Assembly (NCBI GenBank): GCA_023078685.1
Contig: JALGAS010000005.1
Span: 4,216,001-4,280,000, forward strand
Direction: 5' to 3'
From: Neopestalotiopsis rosae
Taxonomy: Eukaryota > Ascomycota > Sordariomycetes > Amphisphaeriales > Sporocadaceae
Length of the DNA stretch: 64,000 nt
The position numbers and the translations under genes are program-made. Below are positions 1 to 12,118 of the stretch, piece after piece (the stretch's first letter is position 1; each line of letters opens with the position of its first letter). Below the pieces are notes generated by a model. The model made no database searches and had not been told where the DNA came from. It saw only the letters and a list, made by a program, of their open reading frames with translations.

Positions 1-664
1 ACCGGTATGGCGACACTGGGAACATGACGGCTGTTTGCCATCGCACTAGCCGTTGTTGTAAATCGTAAGCATTCCGTAGCGGAACCTAGCAGCCATGAGA
101 ACCTACACCAATTTTGTGGTCCCTGCATGTTTGGCAAACGTTCTTGTGCCGCAACTTCATGATCCCTATAGTGTCGCTCAGTTTTCGGCAAGATTGTTGC
201 GAGATAGGACAAATCAACAATTCCCACCTCTGAAGTCGCGAAATGCGATGTCTCTTGAGTCTTGCACAAAGGCCTGGAACCCCACTGGAAAGTCTTGGCG
301 GGTTATGATACTGAACATGGATTAGTTTGAGAGTCTAATTCGTCCATGACAGAATCTCCAGCAGGTCCAAAGTCGCAGCCCTCATCTCATTCAAGCTTTA
401 CCGAGTGATCCTTGCCTGTATGCGGGCATAGTTTCCGCCAAGAGGCTACCAAGTATCAAGGCACCCACGATACAGATCTAGATCTGGTTTACTACGTCGA
501 CCCTGACCTATTTCTTACATAATGTTGAGGTTGACTTGGCGGTCTTAATAGGGAAAAGAGGAGAACAGCCTGGAAAATCATGACCACGAACTCATACCCG
601 CGACATCAGGTTTCCAATTGCTGATAAATACATACAATCCAAGAGTTCCGCTCTAAATCTGCAA
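1..664. other. intergenic, no gene seen
   Basis: I see no convincing coding sequence here. A short open frame at 95-325 has no recognisable domain or splice context. The right end is the promoter of the MBL-fold hydrolase. Confidence 0.6.
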
Positions 665-672
665 TATATAAA
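665..672 (+). promoter_or_regulatory. probable TATA box of the MBL-fold hydrolase gene
   Basis: TATATAAA lies at 665-672. The first in-frame ATG (676) begins only four bases after it, too close to be inside the transcript. The ATG at 790 is about 120 bases downstream, a normal leader length, so this box helps choose the 790 start. Confidence 0.5.
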
Positions 673-789
673 GGGATGATCACTCAGTCATCCGCTGACT
701 TCAAATCCTCGAAATGGTTTGTTAGAAAACAATTATCCAAGACAATCAATTTGATCATATCCTCAGACTCGAATAAGGACAGAGTCAAT

Positions 790-1629
790 ATGGCGATACC
801 TACCGAGTTCAAGAGCAAAGTGGCCATCACACACATCACAACAGCGTGTGCGATGCTGGAGTTTGACGGCGTCAAATTCCTCACTGACCCAGTCTTCGAC
901 GACGCCCCGCAAGACTATGATCTTTCGCACTTGGCTGGCCTGAAGCCGGGCGAGCTCGTCCTGAGCGTCACCGAGGGCCCCAAGATTGGCATCAAGCAGC
1001 TCCCGGTCATTGACGGCGTCCTGCTCAGCCACGAAGACCACGTCGACAACCTGGACCAGACCGGCCGTCAGCTCCTTCTCGGCCGCCAGGTCATCACCAC
1101 GCCCGACGGTGCTCGGAACTTCGGCAACCATCCCGGTGTGTCTACCATCCAGCCCTGGCAGACTCTCACCTTTCACTTTGGCGGCGAAGAGTGGAGAATC
1201 ACCGGCACTCCGTGCGTGCATGTCCCTGGCGGAGAGGTGACCGGTTTCCTCCTACACAAGGACTCATTCGGTGTCCAGCTCGACGGCCGTCCAAACATTG
1301 TGTATTTCACCGGAGATACAATCCTATTGGAAGAGGAGATGAAGAAGCTTCGAGAGCAGTATCACGTCGTGATTGCTCTTGCCAACCTGGGGGTGGCCAT
1401 GTCCCCAGATCCCAACAGTCCCACGGGATTCGCAAAGATCACAATGGGAGGCGAAGATGATGTGAGAATGATGGAAATTTTGGGGGCAGACATCCTGGTG
1501 CCCATGCATTATGAATCGTGGTCGCACTTTACAGAAACTGGCAAAGCTCTCAAGGGTATTTTTGAGGATGCGGGGATCACGGAGAAAGTCCAATGGTTGA
1601 CTTCGGGAGCGAGAGTAACACTTATTTGA
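790..1629 (+). CDS. MBL-fold metallo-hydrolase (UlaG-like)
   Basis: This single-exon gene encodes about 279 residues with a metallo-beta-lactamase fold. A first strand leads to the metal motif SHEDHVDN (an H-x-D-H variant of HxHxDH). Later come FTGDT, which supplies the bridging Asp, and PMHYESW, which supplies the last His. The overall layout resembles UlaG-like hydrolases, and the substrate cannot be read from sequence. An in-frame ATG at 676 would add 38 residues, but a TATA box ends at 672, so 790 is preferred. The gene converges on the P450 with 135 bp between stops. Stand-alone MBL hydrolases release product from some NR-PKSs, but this PKS has its own reductase domain and this protein is not obviously that thioesterase type. 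Cluster membership is inferred from position only. Confidence 0.8.
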   Translation: MAIPTEFKSKVAITHITTACAMLEFDGVKFLTDPVFDDAPQDYDLSHLAGLKPGELVLSVTEGPKIGIKQLPVIDGVLLSHEDHVDNLDQTGRQLLLGRQVITTPDGARNFGNHPGVSTIQPWQTLTFHFGGEEWRITGTPCVHVPGGEVTGFLLHKDSFGVQLDGRPNIVYFTGDTILLEEEMKKLREQYHVVIALANLGVAMSPDPNSPTGFAKITMGGEDDVRMMEILGADILVPMHYESWSHFTETGKALKGIFEDAGITEKVQWLTSGARVTLI

Positions 1630-1764
1630 ACGAGTGTATGCACTGTGGGCCTAGGTAATACACACTTTTCGAGTATGTTAGATTCCGTCTAGCTCTATAT
1701 GATCAATCTTTCCTGAACTTCCTAAAGATGATTTATGCAGGTGTCGACTCTTGTCTCTAGTAAT

Positions 1765-3488
1765 CTATGCTGTAGCAATGCTGTTCACATCGACCTTCTG
1801 GCCCCTCAGTACGTAACCCTCCTCCTTGGCCTTGGCCCACTGGCCCTCCAAAAGACGAAGCCTATCGTCCCCACGAGGCACAAACCGCGCAGCAAAAGGC
1901 TTCGGTCCGCGGAAGCTCGTATCTTCCCACGCATCGTCAGTCAGATCCACCGGGGCCTCGACTCCGTCGACCACGGGCGGGCGGATCTCAAAGGCCCAGA
2001 TAATGTTGGCCAGGGCAATGTTGAGCGAGTTCTCGGCGAGGCGGGCGCCGGGACAGATGCGGCGGCCCATGCCAAAGGTAAAGTGGTCGCGCGCGTACGG
2101 GTCGCTCTGGTTGGCGTACTCGGAGCTGTACTTGGGAAAGTCGAGGTAGCGCTCTGGGCGGAAGTCGTGGGGCTCCTCGTACCGGGCCGGGTCGTAGTGG
2201 ATGAAGCTCGTGTTGCCGAGCAGCACCGTCCCCTTGGGGATCACGTAGTCCTTGTACACGACGTCGGCGTCGGCGTAGTGCTTGATGCCCCAGAACGGCG
2301 TCGGGTGCATCCGCAGCACCTCCTTGATGCAGGCGCGAATGTACGGCATGTTCTCCACGTCGTCAAAGACGGGCGTGCGGTCGGGCCCGACGACGCGCAT
2401 GACCTCGTCGTGGGCCGCCTTTTGCACGTGCGGACGGGCGGACAGGTGAAGCAGGAGACTGAGCAGCGTGACCGACGTTGTGGTGGATCCGGCTTCCACG
2501 TTTCCGCCCGCGATCCAGGCCGCATCTTCGTCAGTGAGCCCCTGCTTGCGCCAGGACTCGCTGTTCTCCATAAGCTCGCGTGCATAGCACACGGGCGCCT
2601 TGCCTTCAGCAACTTGTTTCTGAAGGCGCTCCCAGAGAATCATTTTGGCGTGGAGCAATGGCTTTGCGTATCCCTCTGCGGCCTTTCTACCGGGCTGAAG
2701 CCAGGTGGGCAACTGTGCCAGAATGGGCAGCTCGTCTACGATGAATCCGCCTGCGCGAGTAATCTTGCCCAAGATGCGGGCACTCTCCAACGCGTGATGC
2801 ACATCCTCATTGTCCCAGTCAGTCACGCGAAGTCCGTAGGTGCTGGTCATGACGTTGGATAGGGCAAATCTCCGGACGTGCATGGCAAACTCTTGCTCGT
2901 CATTATTCCTGTTGGCCAGATCGAACAACAGCTGCTTGGTCTCAAACTCTTGACTCGGGAGGAATGAGGAAGTCATGGTGGCAGAGAGAAGCTGATGCGT
3001 GATGGATCGATAAGTGCGCCACTTGAGACCATATTCGAGCGTAAACATGCGCATACCGCCCGCGACAACTCCGTGTCCCATGGGGGCTGGCATCTTTGAA
3101 GATGTCTTGGAGGACTGATGGTATGATTAGTTTCGCGGAATCATTTGATGATTGGTAGCGACAAGCCTACCTGTTTGCTCAAGATTTCGTGCATCGCTTG
3201 GGGACTATTGATAACAACCCAATTATAGACGCCGACACGCAACTTAAAAACCTCTCCATACTTCGAGGCCCATTCTCTAAAGTCAATGTGCACCTTGGCA
3301 GGGAGGCTCACACGGAAACCTCCCGGCCCAGGCATCTTGTCCAGGCGGCGATCTCGACGAAGCCATAGTATTAATACAAAGACGAGAAAGAGACAGCCCC
3401 AAAATATGGCTCTCGAGTTGTCGGCAAGATCGCTCGTGTCTGTCATGTTGATCTCGTTTGCAAAGGTATCATACGATGGGCGCGTCAA
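1765..3488 (-). CDS. cytochrome P450 monooxygenase, two exons
   Basis: Exons are 3488-3171 and 3114-1765, with a 56-nt intron at 3170-3115 (GTAGGC donor, CAG acceptor). The joined protein has about 555 residues. A membrane anchor lies near residues 28-45 (AIFWGCLFLVFVLILWL), followed by the Pro-rich hinge KMPGPGG. The I-helix is GGNVEAGSTTTS, the K-helix EVLR, and the PERF-like motif FRPERY. The haem loop FGMGRRICPG puts the thiolate Cys at about residue 460, so all core P450 motifs are present. It is a microsomal class II enzyme needing P450 reductase. The family resembles fungal secondary-metabolite P450s of the O-methylsterigmatocystin oxidoreductase type; the substrate is unknown. A second in-frame ATG at 3446 is an alternative start. 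It most likely hydroxylates the polyketide of the nearby PKS (inference). Confidence 0.92.
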
Positions 3489-6400
3489 CGTGAGTGGTAT
3501 GACGATTATGTAAAAGAGTATGACTTGTTCGTCTCAAGTAATGTGATCCAATTTTTCCCTAGGTATGATTTGATATAATTTGATCGAATCCTCGCAATCA
3601 ACTCCAAATGTAAGCATAACGTGCTGATATATTATACGTTCCAGAGTGTCTGTTTACTGTGCCTCCTGTGTCATCCTGTGTGCTATTTTCATACATTTCG
3701 TCATTCTTCATTCATGAATCTTGTCGGGTCTTCTACAAAGTATACTACCTAGTTTTGATACCCGTTGAAAATCCGAAGAAGTCGTATCTAGGGGAAGTCA
3801 GGGTGATAATGGTCGCTTATTAAAGACCCGCGAGGGTGAATGGAAGTCCAAGACCACTCGGGGGCCCAACGGCATATTTCGAGGAGCTGAAATGAGTGCA
3901 GAGGCGAGGGCTCAGCTCGTTAGCCTTGCGAGTTTTGGTGTCACGTCGGATCCTCCCGCGGGCGCTCGCTTGTTGCTACGCCGCTAATGTTATGGGTTGT
4001 GTTGGTCCAATAAGCGTTTGTCTTCGCTGCCCGAATCACTCATTGTTCACTTTTAGTCATCCCTTTTCCAGACTTTGAGCAACCTCAAAACAAGTTAGAA
4101 AAGGTGGCACTGCCTCTATGCACTCTCTACCCCCCATGAGCGACGTTCTGGGTCTCCCTTGCTGGCATTTTTAATGCAGGTTATTCGGGTCGATTGACAT
4201 TGTTTCACAATTTGAGCAAGATCTAACGGCCTGGGCATGGCCCCCAATCATATCGCAAAGATCTTGCTTCTAAGTTCAACGGGCAAGCATTATGATCCTA
4301 TCTGACTGGGTAAAGCACCCAAGGATGTACGCCTGTGTAACTGATTTTAGTAAGAATCCTTGAAAGACCTTTGCAACTTCGATAACGGTATATTTCGAAT
4401 TCGTCAACGGTCATAAGATATCTTTGGCAGAATTATACCCGTACGCTTCGTATAGTCCTTTCATCTGGGCCAATCGCGACCTAGCCCAATATAGGTAAGC
4501 TTTCTGTATATGAAGTGAATCTGTCAGTGCAGTAACTTCATAACCTCTTGACTAAGCCTCTTGCCTAGCTGGAGGATTTTCGTGGCACGCGACAGCTTCC
4601 TCTCGAACCATAATTCACGTGCCCCATAACCACATAACAACACCGCCAATAACACGGGATGCGGCCCTCTCTAAAGTACGAGTGAATTCTTATGAGAGCT
4701 ATTTTTGTGTTACCCAGACAGTAATTGCAGTGGCATAATAATCGAGGGAGAGCTCAGCGGCCGTTACCGGCCATCCTCTCAGCGAGTCTTGCGGTACGTG
4801 CGTGCCGAGTAGCTCATTCAAGTCATCCCTCGCACCATGTCTGTATAATACAGACTACAATTACAATGACCCGCTTATTCAACGATTCAAATACGTTCAT
4901 TCAATGTTCCGATTTCACAATCGCCCTGGACGCTGCTCTGGAGGTTCTTTTCGACGACTTGTACAACCGGGGCGACCGCTAGGTGGATGTCAGGACGGGG
5001 AAAGAGGCTGAGCACTCCTTGGTTTCTTTGAAGTTCTCCATCTAGGCCTTGGGCAGATAGTGGTAGTACACGAAATCAAAAGTTCGATTTCATTCATAGC
5101 CAATAGCTTGTCGAGAGAAGCATTCACCGCTCGCTCGCCATATCTATTTTGGTTGGGTAGGAAGTTACCGAGGGATGGCAGAGAGAAGCGCAAACCGATC
5201 AGTTGGCTATAGCACCAGTCTGTATCAGGTTGGGTGTATTGATGTCCCAGATTGAGGATAGTAGCATTTTGATACAGTGGAAATGTTCCCACGGCATGTG
5301 GTGTAATTGGTGGCTGGAGGGAGCTGACCCAATGCCCATGCTCGCAAGCTGCACACATTGTTGGCCGGTCTGATACAGAGTTCGCTGCTCGAATGCTTGT
5401 GAATTGAGAACGGTCAAGGCGATCTGGGAACCTCGGTCGACCGAGGCAGGCAAAAGGTTGCGGCCATAAAGAGGAAATGAGTGACTGCAGCTCAGCTTAC
5501 AGATGCATTGGCAGATGCAACCAGTAGGACACCCAAAACGGTAAGCGGCAGATTGCCTATAACTCATACGGTCAGTGCTTATGCAGGCTTCACCGTTTTG
5601 AAGCAGTACGACAGGTCTGAAGCGAATGCGCACTCAGCAAAGCGAAGACCAGCTCGCAAGTGATAGAGAACGCCAAAATTGACAGCTGAGGATTGTGAGC
5701 TTCTTGCCAAGATATCATTGCAGAAAAGCGAATGGAAACGAGCGTGACAAGGCTTGATAGCAGAGACGAAAAGCAAACTCAACGTTCCAGCGCCCGGTCG
5801 CCCCAAGGGAATAGCGTGCATCTCCGCTATAAACCTTGAACCCGGCCATCAGCTAAGAAAATCTGCAAGTGTGCGGCGATGCTCACCTGAGGCGCAATGA
5901 GGAGGACGCAGATCATGCTTGGCGAAAATAGATCCAAGCAACTCCCAGCGGATGCGGCAGATGGAATGATAATTTCCAGACCTTTCCGATCGTTTTTTTG
6001 ACCGACTGGTGATTTAGAAAAACACCGTTGAAAGGAAATGATGATAGCTGATGCGACGGCACTGCAAATCCGTCGTCAGTTCTTCGGTCCCGTTAGGCTT
6101 GTGTCTGGTGTATGCGGCACAGCAGGTAGCGGCGCACTGTTACTTACCTGAAAGGCACTGGAATGCTTGCTGCTGTAGCAGCAACGTTCGCCAGGGATGG
6201 GTGTCTGCATATCCGCGCAGGCGCCACTCGCCTATGGTCGAATCACCTGTCAACAATTTAGAGATAAGGTCAAAAGTCCATGATGGCTTGGCCAAAAGTC
6301 CAAGCCATAGAGGCAATTCAGAAAAAACGTATCTTGGTGCCTAAACTGGTGAGTTCCTGCCAGACCGGTTCTTAAGATTATGTACACAAAGCACCTCGGT

Positions 6401-7999
6401 ACGCAACTTCCCACGAACGCATCCGAGGAAGATAGAACTTTAGTCGCAGACATGGTACAGTCTTTCGGACGCAGAATTACGGAATCCATATGTAAAGCGT
6501 TCATCGGAGTGATGCAGGGGAGCGACGTGTCGTAGATGGCGGGCCTCATGCTCGAACGTTGGTAACCAAGGCTTAACCTGATTCGAGTCCGATATGGTGT
6601 GTAGCTTACATCCAAAAGCTTGATGCGTTCGATCGCGGAAATACGGTTCATTCTCCAGACTTCGCTGTCTGTCATCGTTATGGCTTTGTGATCTTGGCCC
6701 ATCGCCCATGCCTTGACGCGTTGCCCATAACAGAATTAAGAGATTGAAGGTGTAGAAAGTCGTGCATCGAGATGTGGTCCTCGATCTCTCCCAACATGTT
6801 ATAGCGTTAAGATGATTCCGTCCATTGAAGAGTCACTGGATATCCATAGAGTCTTTGAAGTACACCGTTCGAAGATATACGGTCTAGTTCGGTTTAGTCC
6901 TCGTGTTTCGAAGTTACTCAGACGAAGGATTCTGACTCCCGCTATTTGCCCCCGTCGCTTCCGGGGATCCAAAACGCTCAATCAGATTTTTTAGGCCGTC
7001 ACAAGCTGATAAATTTGTGCTTTGAAGGCAGTGTTCAATGTACTTGTATATTGCCTATATCTGATGTCGTCATGGAAAATTTCAGTATCAATATAGAGCG
7101 TGCCATGGACACACGACCACGGGAACCGACAAAGGCGACAAAAGCGGATCTCATATTCCGTACGGCACACCCGGCTTCCAAAGATTTTCGGTTGCCAGAC
7201 CTAGGAGAATATCTTACTATCCTCGGAATTTTATTTCTCGGGTCCTTCGCAACATTGGAATATTGGAGGGTGGGACAGTACTGCAGAATGGATTGCTGAT
7301 GGGTGCACGAATACGCTCCTTTAAGCTGTGGGACCAACCGCCTGAGCGCGCCTACTCAACCAACCAATTTAGGTGACACTGAGTACCGAAAAGCCAAGAA
7401 AAGAAACACCCCGGGCATCAAAGAAGAGCCCTTATAGGCTATATCACGCCAGGGTTGATGCGGTGAGGCTCTTTGTTTACGCGGGCAACGTGGCTTATGG
7501 CAGGGACCCTTCGGCAAGCAGGGGAGCCAATCCTCTACGTCCGGATGGGGGTCATGATCGTCCTCTAGGTCCGGTTGGGGAACCAGGTGTCAGATCTCTT
7601 GGCTTGTAAAATATCCTGGTGAGATATATGCACGAGCTTCCCCTCGTTCATAAGCTCTACGATCCTTTGTGGACTGCTTCGCGATATCGCACCACGAGCT
7701 CGAACTAACGTGCAGATCCAGAAGTAGAATGGCATCCGAATGCGATGCATTCAGCACTTGACGCACAGCGTCGATTTTACTAGAAATCATGCAATCGAAA
7801 AGACAATCACGAAGTTGTGAAATGCAACCTCGTGGTAATTGTGCGAATTCTCAAGTTCCCAATGAGGTGTCCAATAGTAAATGTATCAGAGTCAATAAAA
7901 TCTATTTCTCATCTCTTAGATATAAGTATAAAAAATTCAAACTAAAATACAATCGCTATGCTATCATTAGAAAAGACAATACTGACGAGCGAGATCGAT
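3489..7999. other. 4.5 kb gap inside the cluster
   Basis: No intact gene is evident. The left end holds the P450 promoter and the right end is downstream of the AflR-type regulator. The middle (about 4990-6250, minus strand) contains coding-looking blocks, listed separately. The remaining short open frames show no domain. Confidence 0.5.
4990..6249 (-). pseudogene. possible decayed or unrecognised multi-exon gene
   Basis: Several minus-strand blocks look coding but do not join into one clean frame. A block at about 6249-6143 starts after a TTGACAG acceptor and ends at a perfect GTAAGTAACAG donor; the next acceptor is GGATTTGCAG. Further down are a hydrophobic stretch (GNLPLTVLGVLLVASANAS) near 5545-5490 and an open block from about 5400 to 4990 containing GNFLPNQNRYGERAVNASLD. 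Stops and frame changes separate them. It may be the remains of a secreted or membrane protein, a gene with introns I failed to place, or chance. I do not recognise the family. Confidence 0.22.
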
Positions 8000-9364
8000 T
8001 CATATGCTGATCTCGCTTAACTTGGTTCTCAATAAATCAACAATGCTTGAATGCTCCTTGGACAGCCAAGAGCCAAGACTTTTATATAGCGGATCCACCG
8101 CACCAGAGGCAGATACATCAGATATCTTGGACCGCGCAGAGAAGGCAGAAATCAGCGAACCAATTTTTGTCAGCTCCGCCAGCAGCAGCTGAATGCGAAG
8201 AGCGCACTGGACCCGCTCATCGTCGATGATGAAGCAGCCCATGGCCATCTGGCCTGATGACTGGCCGTGTGTCGGTGTGTTTCTACCACCCGTTGCACTG
8301 CTGCTGCCTATTGCTGTGCTCCCCGACCAAAGTGATGCCGATGAGGAGGAGGATGTTAGACCCGTAGGGCGAGGCACCGGTTGGGATGTAGTGTCGATGG
8401 ACTTGGTGTTCATAAAAGGGGATAGGTGGTTGGGGGTTGCAATGGACGAAGCACCTTCTTGGTGATACCACATTAGAATTTGGGATATTATAGAGGCGTG
8501 CAGCAGTCCAAGGTGGGGACAGCCAATGCAGGAACAGTTGAGCAGCCGGCTGAGATGCTCACTGCACTCGCGGTTGAGATTCAGTACGTAGTCCAAGGGG
8601 AATTGGCCTGCGCCAGTAATCATAGGTCCGGGAGCTAATGGTGTCGGCGTCTTGTCGGGGTTGATGAGAGATAAATTGTGAAGAATTTCGTGTGTTTCTC
8701 GTAGACAGTTGCAGCCATCAGTTGGAGGTGATAACTTGTCAGCTTTGAATGGCATGGGCATGCTGCCTAGTGGGTCGCTGTGGGACTGCTGTCCATATGG
8801 AGGAGGTGTCGCAGTGCTGTCAAAGTCGGGCCATTCGAACGTAGCGAGCAGATCCGGATCCAGCTTGTCCATGTTGTTGGAAGAGAGCTCGTCCGTGAGG
8901 GCCCAGTCGCCTAGATCCATAGACGCAAAGTTCGTCAATGGAGGAAATGCATCTAGCATGGTTGTGTTGTTGGTTCCCATGCTACTAAGCTCATCACCGC
9001 TCACTGACCCCCAGGCCGATTCCATTTCGTTATTACTCGAAGTTGAAGATGTTGCCGAGAGCGTCGACATGGCTTCGCTGCCCGATCGCCGCGGCCGGTG
9101 GCACTGGAAATCGGCATCGTCGAACTTGCGCTTTTCAGCAGAGCTTGGTCGCCGGTCTCCCGGGGATTTACCCCGTGATGCCGAAAGTTGAAGCCGATCC
9201 CTCGGGGGTTTGCCCATCTTCCGCGACACGCCGTAGATGCAGGTGAGACCCAGATCCGCGCACCGTCCGCATGTCGGCTGCCGACGATCGCATTTGAGCT
9301 TTGCGGCTCCGCAGCCATCGCAGCTGGACCGGAGCTTCGGCTGTCTGGGAGGTTTGGTGGCCAT
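8000..9364 (-). CDS. AflR-type Zn2Cys6 transcription factor
   Basis: This 454-residue protein is encoded without introns, as is usual for AflR. The binuclear zinc cluster lies at residues 15-42 with spacing C-x2-C-x6-C-x6-C-x2-C-x6-C, including CDGCGAAKLKC, CGRC and the final Cys of ADLGLTC. A linker rich in Ser, Arg and Lys follows. The C-terminal half matches the AflR-domain pattern: CNCLRETHEILHNLSL, then a Cys cluster NCSCIGCPHLGLLHASI, then a helix with ERVQCALRIQLLLAELTKI. Known AflR proteins bind TCG(N5)CGA and switch on NR-PKS clusters. Its placement 2.7 kb upstream of the PKS, transcribed away from it, makes it the likely cluster activator (inference). By eye I found no clear TCG(N5)CGA site in the promoters I checked. 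Confidence 0.9.
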   Translation of the reverse strand: MATKPPRQPKLRSSCDGCGAAKLKCDRRQPTCGRCADLGLTCIYGVSRKMGKPPRDRLQLSASRGKSPGDRRPSSAEKRKFDDADFQCHRPRRSGSEAMSTLSATSSTSSNNEMESAWGSVSGDELSSMGTNNTTMLDAFPPLTNFASMDLGDWALTDELSSNNMDKLDPDLLATFEWPDFDSTATPPPYGQQSHSDPLGSMPMPFKADKLSPPTDGCNCLRETHEILHNLSLINPDKTPTPLAPGPMITGAGQFPLDYVLNLNRECSEHLSRLLNCSCIGCPHLGLLHASIISQILMWYHQEGASSIATPNHLSPFMNTKSIDTTSQPVPRPTGLTSSSSSASLWSGSTAIGSSSATGGRNTPTHGQSSGQMAMGCFIIDDERVQCALRIQLLLAELTKIGSLISAFSARSKISDVSASGAVDPLYKSLGSWLSKEHSSIVDLLRTKLSEISI

Positions 9365-12118
9365 GGCTCGGTCGGTAGGGGCAACGTTGAGGTGTCCTGC
9401 AAGGGTTGGATGTAGATATTCAAGTATGTGTATATCAACGAGAAGGATAAATCTAGTAAGTGACGAGGAAACAGGGGGAATTTGTAACTGAATACAGGAC
9501 CATTCAAAGTCGAGACGATGAGGATATAATTATAAGAACATAAGAGGAGTACACCGATATTGACGAGATCAACCTACATTGCTGTGCGTACTGGAATGCC
9601 AAGTCCTTTTAGATCTTCATCTTTCTACATGTTCTTGCAGTAATTGGAAGAGGTGTATTTTTTTGGTCTGCCACATACGAAACACGCCGGGTTAGATTAC
9701 TGTCAATGAGGATTTCGCGCAGATGTGTCTGCCAGGATATGAGACGAGGCGAGTGCAAGGTACTAATTCCTCCTCAGAGTCCTTCGCTTTCTAGGGTCAG
9801 CTTATGGGCTGGGCTCGCTGAGCTTTGCGCGGCTGTGGTAGCCGTTGATAGAAGCAATCCAGCCCCAGACGCACTCGATCGCCGATCTGAAGCCATTCGC
9901 GCCGTACACTCACAGATTGTCAGCTGCAGCGTTGTTGTGTGCAATTCCCTTTCCTTACCTAGGCGAAAACTTTAGAAGAGGTGATGTGCTCTGCAGCCTA
10001 GTGGGACCCGTTGAGTGTTGTTTGCGCGTTGCGTTGGCTGGACCGGCAAGGTCCCCTGTCCCTACCCTACCGCTGGCTGGCCCGTATTCCCCTTCAGCCC
10101 CCCCGAAGATCCTCCCAACGCACGTGTACTATGGTAAGTAAGCCCCGCTGGTGCCCGCTGGAGCCAGCAATTGCAGCTGGTCTGCGATTTGACGTCACAT
10201 TCTAATTGCAAGCGTACCAAGTTGGGTTGTTTTAGACCATGTCCACCCAAAAGGCCTCAGCCAATCGAAGAATTAATTCCAGTTTGCAGATCCCGCGGCT
10301 CATTGGGCCCGAGCGATCATAAGCAGGGGAGTAGATCATATAATAGCCAGGCCAGGGGAGATTCGCTCGCAAGAAGCCGGCTTAGCTTAGTATATCGTGC
10401 ACTAGAACTAGAATAACATCAGCCCTTCCTACGCTGCCTAGTATGGATACACAGAAGTGACAGAACACCACGGAAGGGTCTTGGCATTCTCCACCGACAG
10501 CTTTTCCAGGTAATATTCAGTATGGCTAGGACTTATTCATAGTACACAAAGCATCCACTGGCCATCCCGCGCCCCGGATTGATGGTCAGATCGAACAGAC
10601 TGGGCTTGCCGCTACTGGGTGTACCAACCTTAAGGAACGAGTTCGACTGAAAACCAATCAGATTAGATCTGGTTCGCCTCCCACCTGCATCCTACCCTGT
10701 TTCTGGTCTGGCCATATCTGCCCACGCCCAAAAGTCCCTGCAAACATGTGTTTCCCACGTTGCACAAGCATCAAGGCCGCTGAACAGTCTCATGTTCCCA
10801 GAGAGCGCAATGCTTGTACACTCTACTCCCCCGGCATACAACCCTACCTTTGCCGGAAAGCTTGACAAGCCGCCAAGCTACTAGGTTGCCAGGCTGCCGT
10901 GTTTCTAGGGCATTTCAACACCAGATTCCATATCGTGGATGTCAGATCGGGGGACTTTGGTCGCCTCAAATATGCCTTGTCCTAGAATCAATCACTTGAC
11001 ATTGGACCCAGCTGAACGGTTCGTTAAACTTAAAATCTGGATATTGAGAACTAGTCCTAGTTGTTCTGTTCAGGGACGGGAGCCGCCCAGTCTTTCGGAA
11101 TTGTGCCGCAGTGTGTATGTCGTTACGCTGGAGGTAGCTGAAACATGTCGACATCTTCACCATCCTGAAGAGCATTTGCCATGGACGGCATCGAGATTCG
11201 CATATCCTGGAGGAGTGACGTAGTTGATCGATCGAGAAGGATGTTTTTCCATCAGGGCAAGATACCTTTTTGAGCGACACCGTTGCGACTGTACTCGGAA
11301 TCCATACACCAAGCAAACGCTCGCAAAAAGCCACTTCAATGAGACTGATAACAGCTTTCTCACATCAAACGTAAGAACTAACTCTCAATTGTAAGCAGTT
11401 CTTGGTGCTTGCTTAGCAAAAGCCCGAGGCGCACAAGCCATAACTCTGACTCCCGCCCAAACTCGCCGGCAGGATTCCCGAAAGTAGGATACAGCAAGAC
11501 CAGGTCCACAGTCGTTGGATTAGGCGACCTGCAACTGCATCCTAAAGATAGAATCTCAAGAACGTGTTGAAGATAATGGTTCGTGTTGAGAGTATGGCCA
11601 ATCAAGGGACACACCAACGAGCTGGGTAAGAGAGCCTCAGGGTCAAGGAAAGCCGCAACGTATCTGACACATCGCGAACCTCTATGTCCCCGAGAACTAT
11701 GACGTTCGATCACTAGTTGCTATGATGCGATTCAAGGCAAAACGTCAAGATATGGATGATTAATGGACAATTCTTGGGAACATATACATCGTCAAATAGT
11801 GCTTGTTTTCACTCGAATCCAGATCATCTACCACATCTTCACAAGAAAGACAATAAGGACCATCCCACACAAAATCACTCATCCCACCAAAAAAACAACT
11901 TTTCTACAGTATTGTCTCGCTTTGTATTATCATATATTCCCTGAACACCTTCCTCGAAATCCTTCAAGCCGTTTGTATCACTTAGAAAACGACTACACAA
12001 AACAAACCCATTCCACACAGTATCTTACCAAAGTCGAGTTCTTCACAGCCCCTTCTTGACACCCTCACTTTGTGATACAGACACTTATTTACAAAGACTA
12101 ATTCTACCCGTCTTCATC
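9365..12118. other. divergent promoter region between regulator and PKS
   Basis: This 2.75 kb spacer lies between two divergent genes. No reading frame in it has a recognisable domain or good splice sites. It must hold the promoters of both the AflR-type regulator and the PKS. The last 350 bases before the PKS are rich in A and C, typical of a fungal leader. No repeat or element was recognised. Confidence 0.55.

Noticed and set aside
676..789. N-terminal extension of the MBL hydrolase
   Set aside because: The ATG begins 4 bases after a TATA box and the extra 38 residues do not belong to the fold.
1735..2862. Long + strand frame of 375 codons opposite the P450
   Set aside because: It is antisense to exon 2 of the P450, which has all family motifs; the frame is a GC-driven shadow.
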